A stretch of 64,000 nucleotides of DNA from Kocuria sp. (GTDB lineage Bacteria > Actinomycetota > Actinomycetes > Actinomycetales > Micrococcaceae). Location of the stretch: contig NZ_JAUMTZ010000004.1 of assembly GCF_030530945.1 (NCBI RefSeq), positions 122,162 to 186,161 on the forward strand, written 5' to 3'. The position numbers were made by a program, and so were the translations under genes. The stretch's first letter is position 1; every line of letters begins with the position of its first letter. Of this stretch, positions 28,328-36,504 are shown piece by piece. The notes beneath the pieces were generated by a model. It was not told where the DNA came from. It saw nothing but the letters and a program-made list of their open reading frames with translations, and did no database searches.

Positions 28328-28602
28328 GCGGGGACCGCCCCGAGGAGCCCGCCGCGGCGGACCCGGTGGTCATCACCCCCTGCCCCAACGGACCGCTGCT
28401 GGTGCGCGGGGACGTGATGATCGCCCCGGAACCGGGGGCCGAGCCGCAGAAGCCGCCCCGCCGCGTCGTCGCCCTGTGCCGGTGCAACATGTCCTCGATC
28501 GCGCCGTTCTGCGACGGCTCCCACAAGCTCGCGAACTTCCGCACCCGCCCGCCGCGGTACAACATCGCCAACCCGCGTGAGGACGCGGACGAGGAGGACT
28601 GA
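28324..28602 (+). CDS. CDGSH iron-sulfur domain protein
   Basis: A 92-residue protein starting at GTG 28324, overlapping the previous stop. The cluster-binding motif is CRCNMSSIAPFCDGSHK near residues 58-74, giving three Cys and one His for a 2Fe-2S cluster of the mitoNEET/CDGSH type. An acidic tail closes the protein. Coupling with the heme-oxygenase-like protein implies electron or cluster transfer between them. A bidirectional hairpin follows. Confidence 0.9.
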   Translation: MSGDRPEEPAAADPVVITPCPNGPLLVRGDVMIAPEPGAEPQKPPRRVVALCRCNMSSIAPFCDGSHKLANFRTRPPRYNIANPREDADEED

Positions 28603-28620
28603 GCGCCCACCGTCCGCACA

Positions 28621-28659
28621 GAGCGGCGTCCCGCGGCACAGGCCTGCGGGGCGCCGTTC
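28621..28659. terminator. Bidirectional terminator
   Basis: GAGCGGCGTCCCGC (28621-28634) pairs with GCGGGGCGCCGTTC (28646-28659), with G-T wobbles, across an 11-base loop. It sits between the CDGSH gene and the convergent small gene. Confidence 0.6.
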
Positions 28660-28675
28660 TGCGTTCCAGGGGTGC

Positions 28676-28843
28676 TCAGTTCTCGGTGGCCGGTGCCTCA
28701 CCCTTGTTGTCGGTCATGGCGCCCACGCCCTCGTCGGCGGGCTCCGCATCCACCTGGGTGTCGCGGGCCATGGCCGCGGCCTCCTCCTGGGGATTCATCT
28801 TGATCGACTCTTCGCCGGCGCTGGCGGGATTCTTCTCTGCCAC
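28676..28843 (-). CDS. Small acidic disordered protein with GxGAMTD motif
   Basis: A 55-residue protein from GTG 28843, supported by GGAAGGACAGGACC directly upstream. The sequence VAEKNPASAGEESIKMNPQE...PADEGVGAMTDNKGEAP is acidic, without hydrophobic blocks, and probably disordered. Its end resembles that of the small protein at 10219-10395, so the two define a family within this genome. The function is unknown; stress-related small hydrophilic proteins are one possibility. Confidence 0.6.
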   Translation of the reverse strand: MAEKNPASAGEESIKMNPQEEAAAMARDTQVDAEPADEGVGAMTDNKGEAPATEN

Positions 28844-28948
28844 GGTCCTGTCCTTCCTGTGGACGGTTCGATCGGCGGGAATCACCGACCACCTCATTTT
28901 CGTCAGCCTGCTGTCCGCTGACAAGGGGTGATCCGGGCCACGGCGCAA

Positions 28949-28965
28949 GGTCTTGTGTCAAGACC
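28949..28965. promoter_or_regulatory. Inverted repeat upstream of the TauE/SafE gene
   Basis: GGTCTTG-TGT-CAAGACC is a perfect 7-bp inverted repeat in the divergent region between the small acidic gene and the exporter. It could be an operator or a short leader hairpin; no T-run follows. Confidence 0.35.
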
Positions 28966-29087
28966 CTGACATGCAAGGACACGGGGCGTCGCACGGCGAA
29001 ACATGGCTTGGGCGGGGTCCGCCGAGATTCCTACGCTGGGGCGATTCACCGGTTCCACCGCCGACTGACTACCCCGGGAGGGGCATT

Positions 29088-30002
29088 GTGCGCACCCTGA
29101 TCGTGCTGGCCCTCGTGGGCTTCGGAGCGCAGCTCGTGGACGGTTCGCTGGGCATGGCCTACGGCGTGACCTCCTCCACCCTGCTGCTGGCGGCCGGGCT
29201 CACCCCGGCATCCGTGTCCGCCACCGTGCACCTCGCGGAGGTGGGCACCACCCTCGCCTCCGGGTTCTCGCACTGGCGCTTCGGCAACATCGACTGGCGC
29301 GTGGTGGGCTTCATGGCCGTCCCCGGTGGGATCGCCGCGTTCTTCGGCGCGAACCTGCTCACCGTCTCCGGCGACGCCGCCGCGCCGGTCATGTCCACCA
29401 TCCTCCTGCTGCTCGGGGTCTACGTGGTCTGGCGCTTCCTCAGCATCGGCGGGCGGCGCCCCTCCTTCCACGGCCGCGTGCCCGCCGCGTTCCTGGTGCC
29501 CCTGGCCGCGGTGGCCGGGTTCATGGACGCGATCGGCGGCGGCGGGTGGGGCCCCGTGGGCACCCCCACGCTGCTCGCATCCGGGAAGATCGCGCCGCGC
29601 AAGGTCATCGGCTCCATCGACACGTCCGAGTTCGTGGTCAGCCTGGGCGCCTCCGCGGGGTTCCTGCTCTCCCTGGGGAGCCAGGGCATCGACTACGGGA
29701 TGGTGCTCGCCCTGCTGATCGGCGGCGTCGCGGCCGCGCCACTGGCGGCCTGGCTCGTGCGGCTGCTCGCCCCGCGCATCCTGGCCGTGGGCGCCGGGGG
29801 ACTGATCATCGTGACCAACGCGCGCACCCTGCTGCACCTGGACGGCGTGCGCGGCGCCCTTCCCGACGCCGCCCCGGGCCTGCTCCTCACGGGTCTCGCG
29901 ATCCTGTGGGTCGTCGCACTGGTGTGGGTGGTCCGCAGGGAGGTCGCGGAGCGCCGCGCGGCGCCCCAGGACGCGGAGGTGCGGGTGCCGGAGAAGGTGT
30001 GA
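29088..30002 (+). CDS. TauE/SafE-family sulfite/organosulfonate exporter
   Basis: A 304-residue membrane protein with eight or so helices in two repeats. VGFGAQLVDGSLGMAYGVTS near residue 9 and VAGFMDAIGGGGWGPVGTPT near 144 are the paired TauE/SafE motifs. The family exports sulfite, sulfoacetate or related anions. GTG 29088 is preceded by GGGAGGGG; earlier in-frame codons add a non-family leader. No sulfur-metabolism gene is adjacent; the thiosulfate transporter lies 23 kb away. Confidence 0.88.
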   Translation: MRTLIVLALVGFGAQLVDGSLGMAYGVTSSTLLLAAGLTPASVSATVHLAEVGTTLASGFSHWRFGNIDWRVVGFMAVPGGIAAFFGANLLTVSGDAAAPVMSTILLLLGVYVVWRFLSIGGRRPSFHGRVPAAFLVPLAAVAGFMDAIGGGGWGPVGTPTLLASGKIAPRKVIGSIDTSEFVVSLGASAGFLLSLGSQGIDYGMVLALLIGGVAAAPLAAWLVRLLAPRILAVGAGGLIIVTNARTLLHLDGVRGALPDAAPGLLLTGLAILWVVALVWVVRREVAERRAAPQDAEVRVPEKV

Positions 30003-30016
30003 GGGGACCCAGACGA

Positions 30017-30493
30017 ATGCTCGCACTCGAGGAGATCTTCCCGCCGTTCGGACTGCGCATCACGTGCGGGGACGTGGAGCTGCGGGTGCTGCGGGACGAG
30101 GACTTCCCGGTCGTCCGCACGGTCACCTCGGGGTCGTGGCTGGGCCGGTCACACCACGGTCAGGGGATCGGCACTCTCATGCGCCAGATGGCCATGGCCT
30201 TCGCGTTCGACGAGCTGGGCGCGCTGGCGTGCCACTCCGAGTACGTGGTGGGCAACCACGCCTCCGCCGCGGTCAGCCGCAAGACCGGGTACGTGGCGAA
30301 CGGCCGCTCCCGCATCGTGCAGCACACCCGTGACGGCGCCGTGGGCACGGAGGAGCAGCGCGTCGTCGTCACCCCGGCAACGTTCATCCGCCCCGAGGCG
30401 CCGGTGGTCTGCGAGGGCACCGAAGCGCTAGGCCGTTTCTTCGGGATCGAGCGCCCGCGAGATGGTGCGCACCATCCGTTGCCGCCCTCCTGA
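30017..30493 (+). pseudogene. GNAT acetyltransferase with an internal in-frame deletion
   Basis: The 158-residue frame starts like a GNAT protein, CGDVELRVLRDEDFPVV at residues 16-31, and then joins directly to RTVTSGSWLGRSHHGQGIGT, which in this family is the acetyl-CoA pyrophosphate loop located some 70-90 residues further on. The C-terminal part (GVGNHASAAVSRKTGY-like YVVGNHASAAVSRKTGY and TPATFIRP) is intact. The central strands that build the substrate pocket are missing, so the product is probably inactive. The open frame is preserved, implying a recent or tolerated deletion. Type chosen as pseudogene by inference. Confidence 0.55.
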
Positions 30494-30526
30494 CGGTGGG
30501 TAGAATTGACTACCTGTAGTCAATTC
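30479..30526 (+). promoter_or_regulatory. Promoter and palindromic operator of the toxin-antitoxin pair
   Basis: TTGCCG (30479-30484), 16 bases, TAGAAT (30501-30506) forms a good promoter. The perfect inverted repeat GAATTGACTAC-CT-GTAGTCAATTC (30503-30526) starts inside the -10, so a bound antitoxin or complex would block transcription, the usual autoregulation of ribbon-helix-helix TA operons. Confidence 0.75.
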
Positions 30527-30548
30527 ACCCCTGAAAGGGGATGTCACC

Positions 30549-30782
30549 ATGACCGTGGCCACGTCCGTGAAGCTGTCCGACGAAACCGGGGCCAAGCTGG
30601 AGCGCCTTGCTGCACGCACCGGACGCTCGAAGTCCTACTACCTGCGGGAAGCCGTGGAGACACACATCGATCAGCTGGTTCGCGACTACGAGATCCTCGA
30701 AACGGCCCAGGATGTGCGTGCCGGCCGCGAACGCACCTACTCGCTGGCCGAGGTGGAGGCCATTCTTGACCTGGGGAATTGA
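30549..30782 (+). CDS. RelB/DinJ-like ribbon-helix-helix antitoxin
   Basis: A 77-residue antitoxin. The N-terminal ribbon TVATSVKLSDETGAKLERLA followed by RTGRSKSYYLREAVETHID is a MetJ/Arc-type DNA-binding domain; the C-terminal helix DVRAGRERTYSLAEVEAILD would wrap the toxin. GGGGATG precedes the ATG. It overlaps the toxin gene by 17 bases. Autoregulation through the palindrome at 30503-30526 is inferred. Confidence 0.85.
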   Translation: MTVATSVKLSDETGAKLERLAARTGRSKSYYLREAVETHIDQLVRDYEILETAQDVRAGRERTYSLAEVEAILDLGN

Positions 30783-31032
30783 GTTCTCCAGAACGTCACT
30801 GCGAGCCCTGAAGAAGTTAGACCGCCCCGTCAGCAAGCGGATCATCCGCTACATGAGGGATGTTTCGGCACTTGACAACCCACGCAACCGAGGCGAGGCA
30901 CTCACTGGCCCTCTGGCTGGCTTCTGGCGTTACCGGGTGGGCGACTACCGCGTCGTCTGCGAGATCCGCGATGAGACGGTGGCCATCTACGCAATCGACG
31001 TGGACCACCGCTCACGCGCCTACGACGGCTGA
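30766..31032 (+). CDS. RelE/ParE-family toxin
   Basis: An 88-residue mRNA-interferase-type toxin starting at TTG 30766 inside the end of the antitoxin gene. The sequence LTWGIEFSRTSLRALKKLDR begins as in RelE proteins, and GPLAGFWRYRVGDYRVVCEI holds the conserved Arg and Tyr residues of the RelE active surface. A rare TTG start and overlap keep its synthesis low relative to the antitoxin. It is probably a functional type II module; the host gene content around it is ordinary. Confidence 0.82.
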   Translation: MTWGIEFSRTSLRALKKLDRPVSKRIIRYMRDVSALDNPRNRGEALTGPLAGFWRYRVGDYRVVCEIRDETVAIYAIDVDHRSRAYDG

Positions 31033-31064
31033 CGGACGGGCTGACCGAGCACCGAGGCGCACCG

Positions 31065-31820
31065 TCAGCGCAGCCAGTCCTCGAAGCGGGTGGGGGTGAC
31101 GTGCCCGCCCTGCGGGATCAGGCCACCGTTCGCGATGCCGCGGCCCAGGTACGGCGCCGTCCTGATCACGGAGGGCTTCTTGCCGCCCAGGTCCCCGCCG
31201 GCCGCCAAGATGCGGCGGGCGAAGTCGGCGATGGTGCCCGCCTCCGGGCCACGCACACAGAAGATGTCGGTGTGCGCCTCGTGGCGGGCCGTGGTGAGCT
31301 CGGCCATGTACTCGGCCACCTCTTCACGGAGTGCGGGCGCCATGAGCATCTCCGGCAGCACCCCCACCCTGCCCTTGACCACCAGGCTGGTCATGGAGGG
31401 CACGAAGTCGAACCACTGCGTGGAGCGCAGCGTGGTGGAGGGGACGTCCGACTGCTGGTAGATGCTTTCCTGCACGGCCTTGCCCTTGTAGTAGCCGAAC
31501 CCGCCGTTCACCCGTGGGTCCGCCGCCCCGGCGATGGAGAGGCACACGATCCGACCCACCCCCTCCTCGCGGGCCGCCCCCACGGTGTTGCCGGCCGCCC
31601 TCTCGAAGAACGGCACGGACGTGCGGGCGCTGAACGAGTTGATGTGCAGGGCGTCCACCACCGCATCCGCACCCGCGAACGCCTCGCGCAGACCCGTGCC
31701 CGCCACGGCGTCCACGCCCGTGCTGCGGCTGGCCCGCACCACGGTGTGGCCCTGCCCCTCCAGCACCTCCGAGAGGTTCGATCCGAAATGTCCGCTGGCA
31801 CCGAGAACTGTGATCTTCAT
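31065..31820 (-). CDS. NmrA-like NAD(P)-binding protein
   Basis: A 251-residue atypical SDR. MKITVLGASGHFGSNLSEVL carries the GxxGxxG dinucleotide motif; IVCLSIAGAADPRVNGGFGY near 93 leads to YYKGKAVQE, the usual Tyr/Lys region of NmrA-like quinone reductases and sugar-free redox sensors. TACCCT lies six bases before the ATG, indicating a leaderless start. It sits 23 bases downstream of the photolyase on the same strand, but that gap contains its own promoter. The substrate is unknown. Confidence 0.82.
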   Translation of the reverse strand: MKITVLGASGHFGSNLSEVLEGQGHTVVRASRSTGVDAVAGTGLREAFAGADAVVDALHINSFSARTSVPFFERAAGNTVGAAREEGVGRIVCLSIAGAADPRVNGGFGYYKGKAVQESIYQQSDVPSTTLRSTQWFDFVPSMTSLVVKGRVGVLPEMLMAPALREEVAEYMAELTTARHEAHTDIFCVRGPEAGTIADFARRILAAGGDLGGKKPSVIRTAPYLGRGIANGGLIPQGGHVTPTRFEDWLR

Positions 31821-31843
31821 GGGGCCAGGGTAGTCCCGCACCC

Positions 31844-33169
31844 CTACAGGGACTTGAACAGCTCCAGCGCGTGCGCGCGTGACTCCTTGAGGTCCACGAT
31901 GGGCTCCACACCCTCCTGGCGTCCGTTCCAGCGGTCCACGTACACGAAGTCCGGGTCGAACTTCTTCTGCTGCGTCTCGGCGTTGAAGATCCGGAAGTAG
32001 GGCGCGGCGTCCGTCCCGCACCCGGCCACCCACTGCCAGTTGTGGGGGTTGCTCGCGGGGTCCGCGTCCACCAGGGTGTCCCAGAACCACTGCTCGCCCA
32101 GCCGCCAGTCGATCAGCAGGTTCTTGGACAGCAGGGACGCCACCACCATGCGCACCCGGTTCTGCATGGTCCCGGTCTCCCACAGCTCGTGCATCCCGGC
32201 GTCCACCAGGGGGATCCCGGTGCGCCCCTGCTGCCACGCGGCGAGCGCGTCCTCGTCCAGCGGCGGCCAGGGGAAGGCATCGAACTTGGGGTTGATGTTG
32301 CGGGTGGCCATGTCCGGGTGGATGTAGAGGTTGTACGTGGAGAACTCTCGCCACCCCAGCTCGGTGAGGAACTTCCCGGGGTTCTCCGCCCGGTTCAGGG
32401 CGGTGTGCCACACGGTGCACGGGCTGATCTCGCCCCAGCGCAGGTGGGGTGACAGCTGGGACGTCGCGGGCTTGGCGGGCACGTCCCGGTCCTCGGCGTA
32501 GCGGGGCAGCCGCTCGTCCAGGAAGTCGTCCAGCCGTTCGTGCGCCGCCCGCTCCCCCACGGTCCACGTGCGGGCGAGGCCCCCGGACCAGTCCGGCCTG
32601 GTGGGCAGCAGAGCCCAGTCGTCGAGATTGTCGGAGGCGGGTGCCGGGTCCACGGGTGCCACGGACGACGGCGCCGGGTACGGTTCCCGGGGCGGCGGCC
32701 CGCTGGTGCACGCCCGCCAGAACGGCGTGAACACCCGGTACGGATCCCCGTTCTGCGTGGTGATGGTCCACGGCTCGAACATGAGTGAACCGGCATACGA
32801 GTGCGCCTCCACCCCGTTCTCCCCGGCCCACTCCTTGAGGGAGGCGTCCACCGCGCGCTCCGGGCCGCCGTAGCGCCGGTTCCACAGCAGCCGGTCCGCC
32901 CCGGTCTCGCGGACGACGCCGGGCACCACCGTCCCCGCCGGTCCTCGCCGCAGCGTGAGAGGCACCCCCAGCTCCGCGAGGTCTGCGGCCAGGGAGGTCA
33001 GGGAGTGGTGCAGCCACCACCTGGCCGCGCCACCGAGGGGCCGCACGCCCTCGGACTCCTCGTCCAGGACGTAGAGGCAGACCACGGGCTCCCCACGGGT
33101 AACGGCCTCGTGCAGCGCCGGGTGATCACTCACCCGCAGGTCGTCGCGGAACAGCACCACGGTGGTCAT
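31844..33169 (-). CDS. phr: Deoxyribodipyrimidine photolyase (cryptochrome/photolyase family)
   Basis: A 441-residue flavoprotein that splits UV-induced pyrimidine dimers with blue light. The N-terminal antenna domain starts TTVVLFRDDLRVSDHPALHE; the FAD-binding C-terminal domain shows LRWGEISPCTVWH near 248, IPLVDAGMHELWETGTMQNR near 322 and LLIDWRLGEQWFWDTLVDAD near 354, with the conserved WVAGCGTDAAPYFRIFN. AGGAG precedes the ATG. With the dimer glycosylase at 15259 and alkA-ogt at 17272 it gives the window three direct DNA-damage repair loci. Confidence 0.93.
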   Translation of the reverse strand: MTTVVLFRDDLRVSDHPALHEAVTRGEPVVCLYVLDEESEGVRPLGGAARWWLHHSLTSLAADLAELGVPLTLRRGPAGTVVPGVVRETGADRLLWNRRYGGPERAVDASLKEWAGENGVEAHSYAGSLMFEPWTITTQNGDPYRVFTPFWRACTSGPPPREPYPAPSSVAPVDPAPASDNLDDWALLPTRPDWSGGLARTWTVGERAAHERLDDFLDERLPRYAEDRDVPAKPATSQLSPHLRWGEISPCTVWHTALNRAENPGKFLTELGWREFSTYNLYIHPDMATRNINPKFDAFPWPPLDEDALAAWQQGRTGIPLVDAGMHELWETGTMQNRVRMVVASLLSKNLLIDWRLGEQWFWDTLVDADPASNPHNWQWVAGCGTDAAPYFRIFNAETQQKKFDPDFVYVDRWNGRQEGVEPIVDLKESRAHALELFKSL

Positions 33170-33385
33170 CTGATCTCCTCACCCCGGCCCTGTCCCGGGT
33201 TCGCAGCCCCGGGCCCCGGTGGACGCGGGGATCCGGCTCCCCGTCAATCTACAGGGCGGTTCCAGCAAGGCCCCGGGCACGTCCCACCCCGGTTCAAGGC
33301 CCTGTCCATCCCGGCCCCAGAGGGGCTCCGTAGCGTCGTGGGCGGCCGAAGATCCCGAGACACCATGCCCTGAGGAGAATCCACC

Positions 33386-34441
33386 ATGACCCCCATCCGC
33401 CCCCGCCGCAGCATCCGTGCCTACCCCGCCGCCTCCGAGACGAGGCTGGAGCAGACCCCCGACGAGGAGCGTGGCACCCGGGGCAGGGTCTCCCGGCTGC
33501 GCCCCCGCTCCTTCGAGGGCCGGGTGCTGGACCGCCAGGACGAGGACGTGGAGGACCAGGGTCTCGCGTTCGACCTCGGCACCCTCATCGACCGGCGCCG
33601 CGCCCTGGGCATCTTCGGAGCCGGATCCAGCGTGCTGCTGCTGGCGGCGTGCGGCGGGAACTCGAGTGCGAGCCCGTCAGGTTCCGCGGCGTCGTCGTCC
33701 ACCGCGAGCGCGACCCCGTCCCCCACGGCCACCTACGACGAGGAGATGCCCCAGGAGACCGCCGGCCCGTACCCGGGAGACGGCTCCAACGGCCAGGACG
33801 TCCTGGATGTCTCCGGGGTGCAGCGCAGCGACATCACCAAGAGCATCGGCGGGAGCACCGCCGTGGACGGGGTGGCCATGACCCTGACCATGAACATCGT
33901 GGACATGGTCAAGAACGACGGGCCCATGACCGGGGCAGCGGTGTACGTGTGGCAGTGCGACCCGGACGGCAACTACTCCATGTACTCCGACGGCGTCACG
34001 GACGAGACCTATCTGCGCGGCGTGCAGGTGGTGGGCAAGGATGGGAAAGTGACGTTCACGTCCGTGGTCCCCGGGTGCTACGCGGGGCGCTGGCCGCACA
34101 TCCACTTCGAGGTCTTCCCGGACATCGGCTCCATCACGGACGCCGGCAACGCGGTGCTGACCTCGCAGATCGCCATCCCGCAGAGCATGGCAACGGCCGT
34201 GTACAAGGACTCCCGCTACCCGGACTCCGCCACCAACCTGTCCCAGGTGAGCCTGAAGACCGACAACGTGTTCTCCGACGGGGTGGACATGCAGACACCC
34301 AAGGTGACGGGGTCGGTGTCCACGGGGTACACGCTCACCATCGACGTGCCCGTGGACACCAGCACCGAGCCCACAGCGGCCGCAGCACCCGGTGGCGGAG
34401 CCGAACCGGGTGCTGCGGGAGGGGGCGCCCCGGGTCAGTGA
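33386..34441 (+). CDS. Secreted lipoprotein-like intradiol ring-cleavage dioxygenase
   Basis: A 351-residue protein. DRRRALGIFGAGSSVLLLAAC near residues 72-92 combines a Tat-like basic/twin-Arg segment with a lipobox (LLAAC), so the domain is probably anchored outside the cell. After a Ser/Thr/Ala linker comes the protocatechuate 3,4-dioxygenase fold: QETAGPYPGDG near 128, VYVWQCDPDGNYSMYSDG near 185, and GCYAGRWPHIHFEVF near 230 with the Tyr-His-His iron ligands. Extracellular intradiol-like dioxygenases of actinobacteria are known but their substrates are not. GAGGAG precedes the ATG. Confidence 0.82.
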   Translation: MTPIRPRRSIRAYPAASETRLEQTPDEERGTRGRVSRLRPRSFEGRVLDRQDEDVEDQGLAFDLGTLIDRRRALGIFGAGSSVLLLAACGGNSSASPSGSAASSSTASATPSPTATYDEEMPQETAGPYPGDGSNGQDVLDVSGVQRSDITKSIGGSTAVDGVAMTLTMNIVDMVKNDGPMTGAAVYVWQCDPDGNYSMYSDGVTDETYLRGVQVVGKDGKVTFTSVVPGCYAGRWPHIHFEVFPDIGSITDAGNAVLTSQIAIPQSMATAVYKDSRYPDSATNLSQVSLKTDNVFSDGVDMQTPKVTGSVSTGYTLTIDVPVDTSTEPTAAAAPGGGAEPGAAGGGAPGQ

Positions 34442-34466
34442 CCGCCAGGGGCGCGGGTGGAAAGGG

Positions 34467-35777
34467 TCAGGAGACCAGCCCGTAGATGATGCCGCTCACG
34501 GCCACCACGCCGGCCACCGTGATGAACACGTTGGAGATCTTCCCGCGGTAGGGCTCCAGCGCGGGGAGCTTGCGGATGGCGTACATGGGCATCAGGTAGA
34601 GGATCACCGCGATCACCGGACCCGCGAGGGACTCGATGAGCGACAGGATGCTGGGGTTCGCGATGGCCACGAGCCACGTGGTGACGAAGATGAACGCCGC
34701 CACCACCATCTTCAGCGTCCTGTCGCTGATCCTGCTGCCGTCCCGGTCCACGGTGGAGCGCACGATGCCCACGGCACCCTCGGCGGCCCCCATGTAGTGG
34801 CCGAAGAAGGAGGAGGCGATCGCGGCCAGCGCCACGGCGGGGCCCAGGTAGGCGATGAACGGGCTGCCGTTCTCGTTGGCCAGGTAGGACAGCACGGGCA
34901 GGTTCTGGTCCTTCGCGGCCTGCAGGCCGGTGGGCCCGAGCGCCAGGACGCAGGACCACACGAAGCCCATGGTGAAGATGACCAGCAGCACGGTGCTGCG
35001 CTTGAGCACCACAGAGGCACGCTGGCTGGCCCGGTCCCCGTACTCGTGCTTCATGGCCACGGAGAACTGCGAGATGGCCGGGGAGTGGTTGAACGCGAAC
35101 ACCAGCACCGGGATGATCATCCACACGGACATCAGGAAGTCACCGGGCGCGGGCACACCGTGGAACACGCTGAGGTCCCAGCTGGGGATCAGGTAGAGGG
35201 TGACGCCCAGCAGGATCAGGATCAGCGGGTAGACCAGCCACTGCGTGATGACCAGCATGATCCGCTGGCCGCCGAGCATGACCGCCATCATTGCGGCCAC
35301 CAGCAGCCCGGACAGCAGCCAGCGCGGCGGGGAGGCCAGGTGGAACTGGTTGACCAGCAGGCTGTCCACGGTGTTGGTGATGCCCACGCCGTAGATCAGC
35401 ACGATCGGGTAGATGGCCAGGAAGTACACCACGGTGATGACCCGGCCCAGGCCCTCGCCGAACGCCCGGCGGGCCACCCCGGTGATGTCCTCGCTGGGCA
35501 CGGGGGACGCGCACACGAAGCGGGAGAGCGCACGGTGCGAGAAGTAGGTCATGGGGCCGATCAGGATGGTCACGACCAGCAGCGGCCACAGTCCGCCCAG
35601 ACCCGCGTTGATGGGCAGGAAGAGCACACCGGCACCCACTGCGGTGCCGAAGAGCGAGATGGCCCAGTTCGTCTCGAACCGGCGGTTGGCCGGCGCGTGG
35701 GACGGGGTCTGGGAAGTGGCCGCCGTGGTCGCGGCGGAACCTGGGGCGTTGGTGGGCGTGATGTCGTGATCCGGCAC
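34467..35777 (-). CDS. Serine/threonine-type amino acid transporter (HAAAP/SdaC-TdcC family)
   Basis: A 436-residue eleven-helix permease. WAISLFGTAVGAGVLFLPIN near residue 38 and FNHSPAISQFSVAMKHEYGD near 240 are the signatures of the hydroxy/aromatic amino-acid permease group, closest in style to SdaC and TdcC, which import serine or threonine with protons. The start is GTG 35777 with GGAG in front. A near-consensus promoter (35846-35874) with a TTGT-N3-ACAA repeat in its -35 lies upstream. No serine dehydratase is adjacent. Confidence 0.85.
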   Translation of the reverse strand: MPDHDITPTNAPGSAATTAATSQTPSHAPANRRFETNWAISLFGTAVGAGVLFLPINAGLGGLWPLLVVTILIGPMTYFSHRALSRFVCASPVPSEDITGVARRAFGEGLGRVITVVYFLAIYPIVLIYGVGITNTVDSLLVNQFHLASPPRWLLSGLLVAAMMAVMLGGQRIMLVITQWLVYPLILILLGVTLYLIPSWDLSVFHGVPAPGDFLMSVWMIIPVLVFAFNHSPAISQFSVAMKHEYGDRASQRASVVLKRSTVLLVIFTMGFVWSCVLALGPTGLQAAKDQNLPVLSYLANENGSPFIAYLGPAVALAAIASSFFGHYMGAAEGAVGIVRSTVDRDGSRISDRTLKMVVAAFIFVTTWLVAIANPSILSLIESLAGPVIAVILYLMPMYAIRKLPALEPYRGKISNVFITVAGVVAVSGIIYGLVS

Positions 35778-35845
35778 CGGGGTCTCCGTGCTGTCGAGGA
35801 AGGGAAGGGGCGAGAGGATGCGGGCACCCTGTGAGCCGGGTCATA

Positions 35846-35874
35846 TATATACGCGACTCCCCAGGATTGTTCAA
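35846..35874 (-). promoter_or_regulatory. Promoter of the amino-acid transporter
   Basis: On the minus strand TTGAAC (35869-35874), 17 bases, TATATA (35846-35851): the strongest-looking promoter in the window. TTGT-TCA-ACAA (35867-35877) overlaps the -35 and resembles the repeat at the ohr promoter. Confidence 0.65.
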
Positions 35875-35939
35875 CAAAGCCCCGTTGTCCCACGTCACGC
35901 CACCACCCCCGCCCGGCACCCCTCGCGTAGCATGTGTGC

Positions 35940-36362
35940 ATGACTCCCGACCTCCGCCTGGACACGCAACTGTGCTTCGCGCTGTACTCGGCCTCCCGCA
36001 AGGTCACCAGTGCGTACCGGGAACCCCTCAAGGAGATGGGCCTGACCTACCCGCAGTACCTGGTGCTGGTGGTGCTGTGGGAGCAGGACCACCGCACGGT
36101 CAACCAGCTGGGCGAGGCCCTCATGCTGGACAGCGGCACCCTCTCGCCCCTGCTGCGCCGCATGGAGGCCGGCGGGTTCGTGACCCGCAAGCGCTCGGAG
36201 CAGGACGAGCGCTCCGTGGTCATCTCCCTCACGGAGAAGGGCAGCGCCCTGGAGGAGGACGCCGCGCAGATGCAGGAGGCCCTGCTGGACAGCCTGGAGA
36301 TGAGCGTCCGGGACCGGCTGGCCCTGCACGATCTGGCGCAGCGGCTCTGCCGCAGCATCTGA
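35940..36362 (+). CDS. ohrR: MarR-family organic hydroperoxide sensor OhrR
   Basis: A 140-residue winged-helix repressor. LDTQLCFALYSASRKVTSAY holds the single N-terminal Cys (residue 12) that OhrR uses to sense organic hydroperoxides; LTYPQYLVLVVLW and LDSGTLSPLLRRMEAGGFVT form the recognition region, and KRSEQDERSVVISLTEKG the wing. TAGCAT (35928-35933) lies six bases before the ATG, a leaderless promoter. Its usual target ohr is at 19997, and the intervening genes are unrelated, so the two act at a distance. Confidence 0.88.
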   Translation: MTPDLRLDTQLCFALYSASRKVTSAYREPLKEMGLTYPQYLVLVVLWEQDHRTVNQLGEALMLDSGTLSPLLRRMEAGGFVTRKRSEQDERSVVISLTEKGSALEEDAAQMQEALLDSLEMSVRDRLALHDLAQRLCRSI

Positions 36363-36453
36363 CACCTCTTCTCCGCCAGGCCGATACTCTGCCAGACCGA
36401 GACCCCCGGAACGGGGGCGCGCACGCGTGCCGAGCGGCGTCGTCCGGGAACGG

Positions 36454-36493
36454 AAGAGCCCCGGGGTGCGAATATCCGCACCCCGGGGCTCTT
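36454..36493. terminator. Strong bidirectional terminator
   Basis: Arms of 17 bp, AAGAGCCCCGGGGTGCG (36454-36470) and CGCACCCCGGGGCTCTT (36477-36493), pair perfectly around AATATC. Because the arms are flanked by A-rich and T-rich ends it works in both directions for the convergent ohrR and permease genes. Confidence 0.85.
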
Positions 36494-36504
36494 CCAGCGG
36501 GAGA

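Noticed and set aside
28930..29087. A cysteine-rich or SAM-type leader ahead of the TauE/SafE gene
   Set aside because: Only a simple 7-bp inverted repeat is present; no Cys-codon run or riboswitch core was found.
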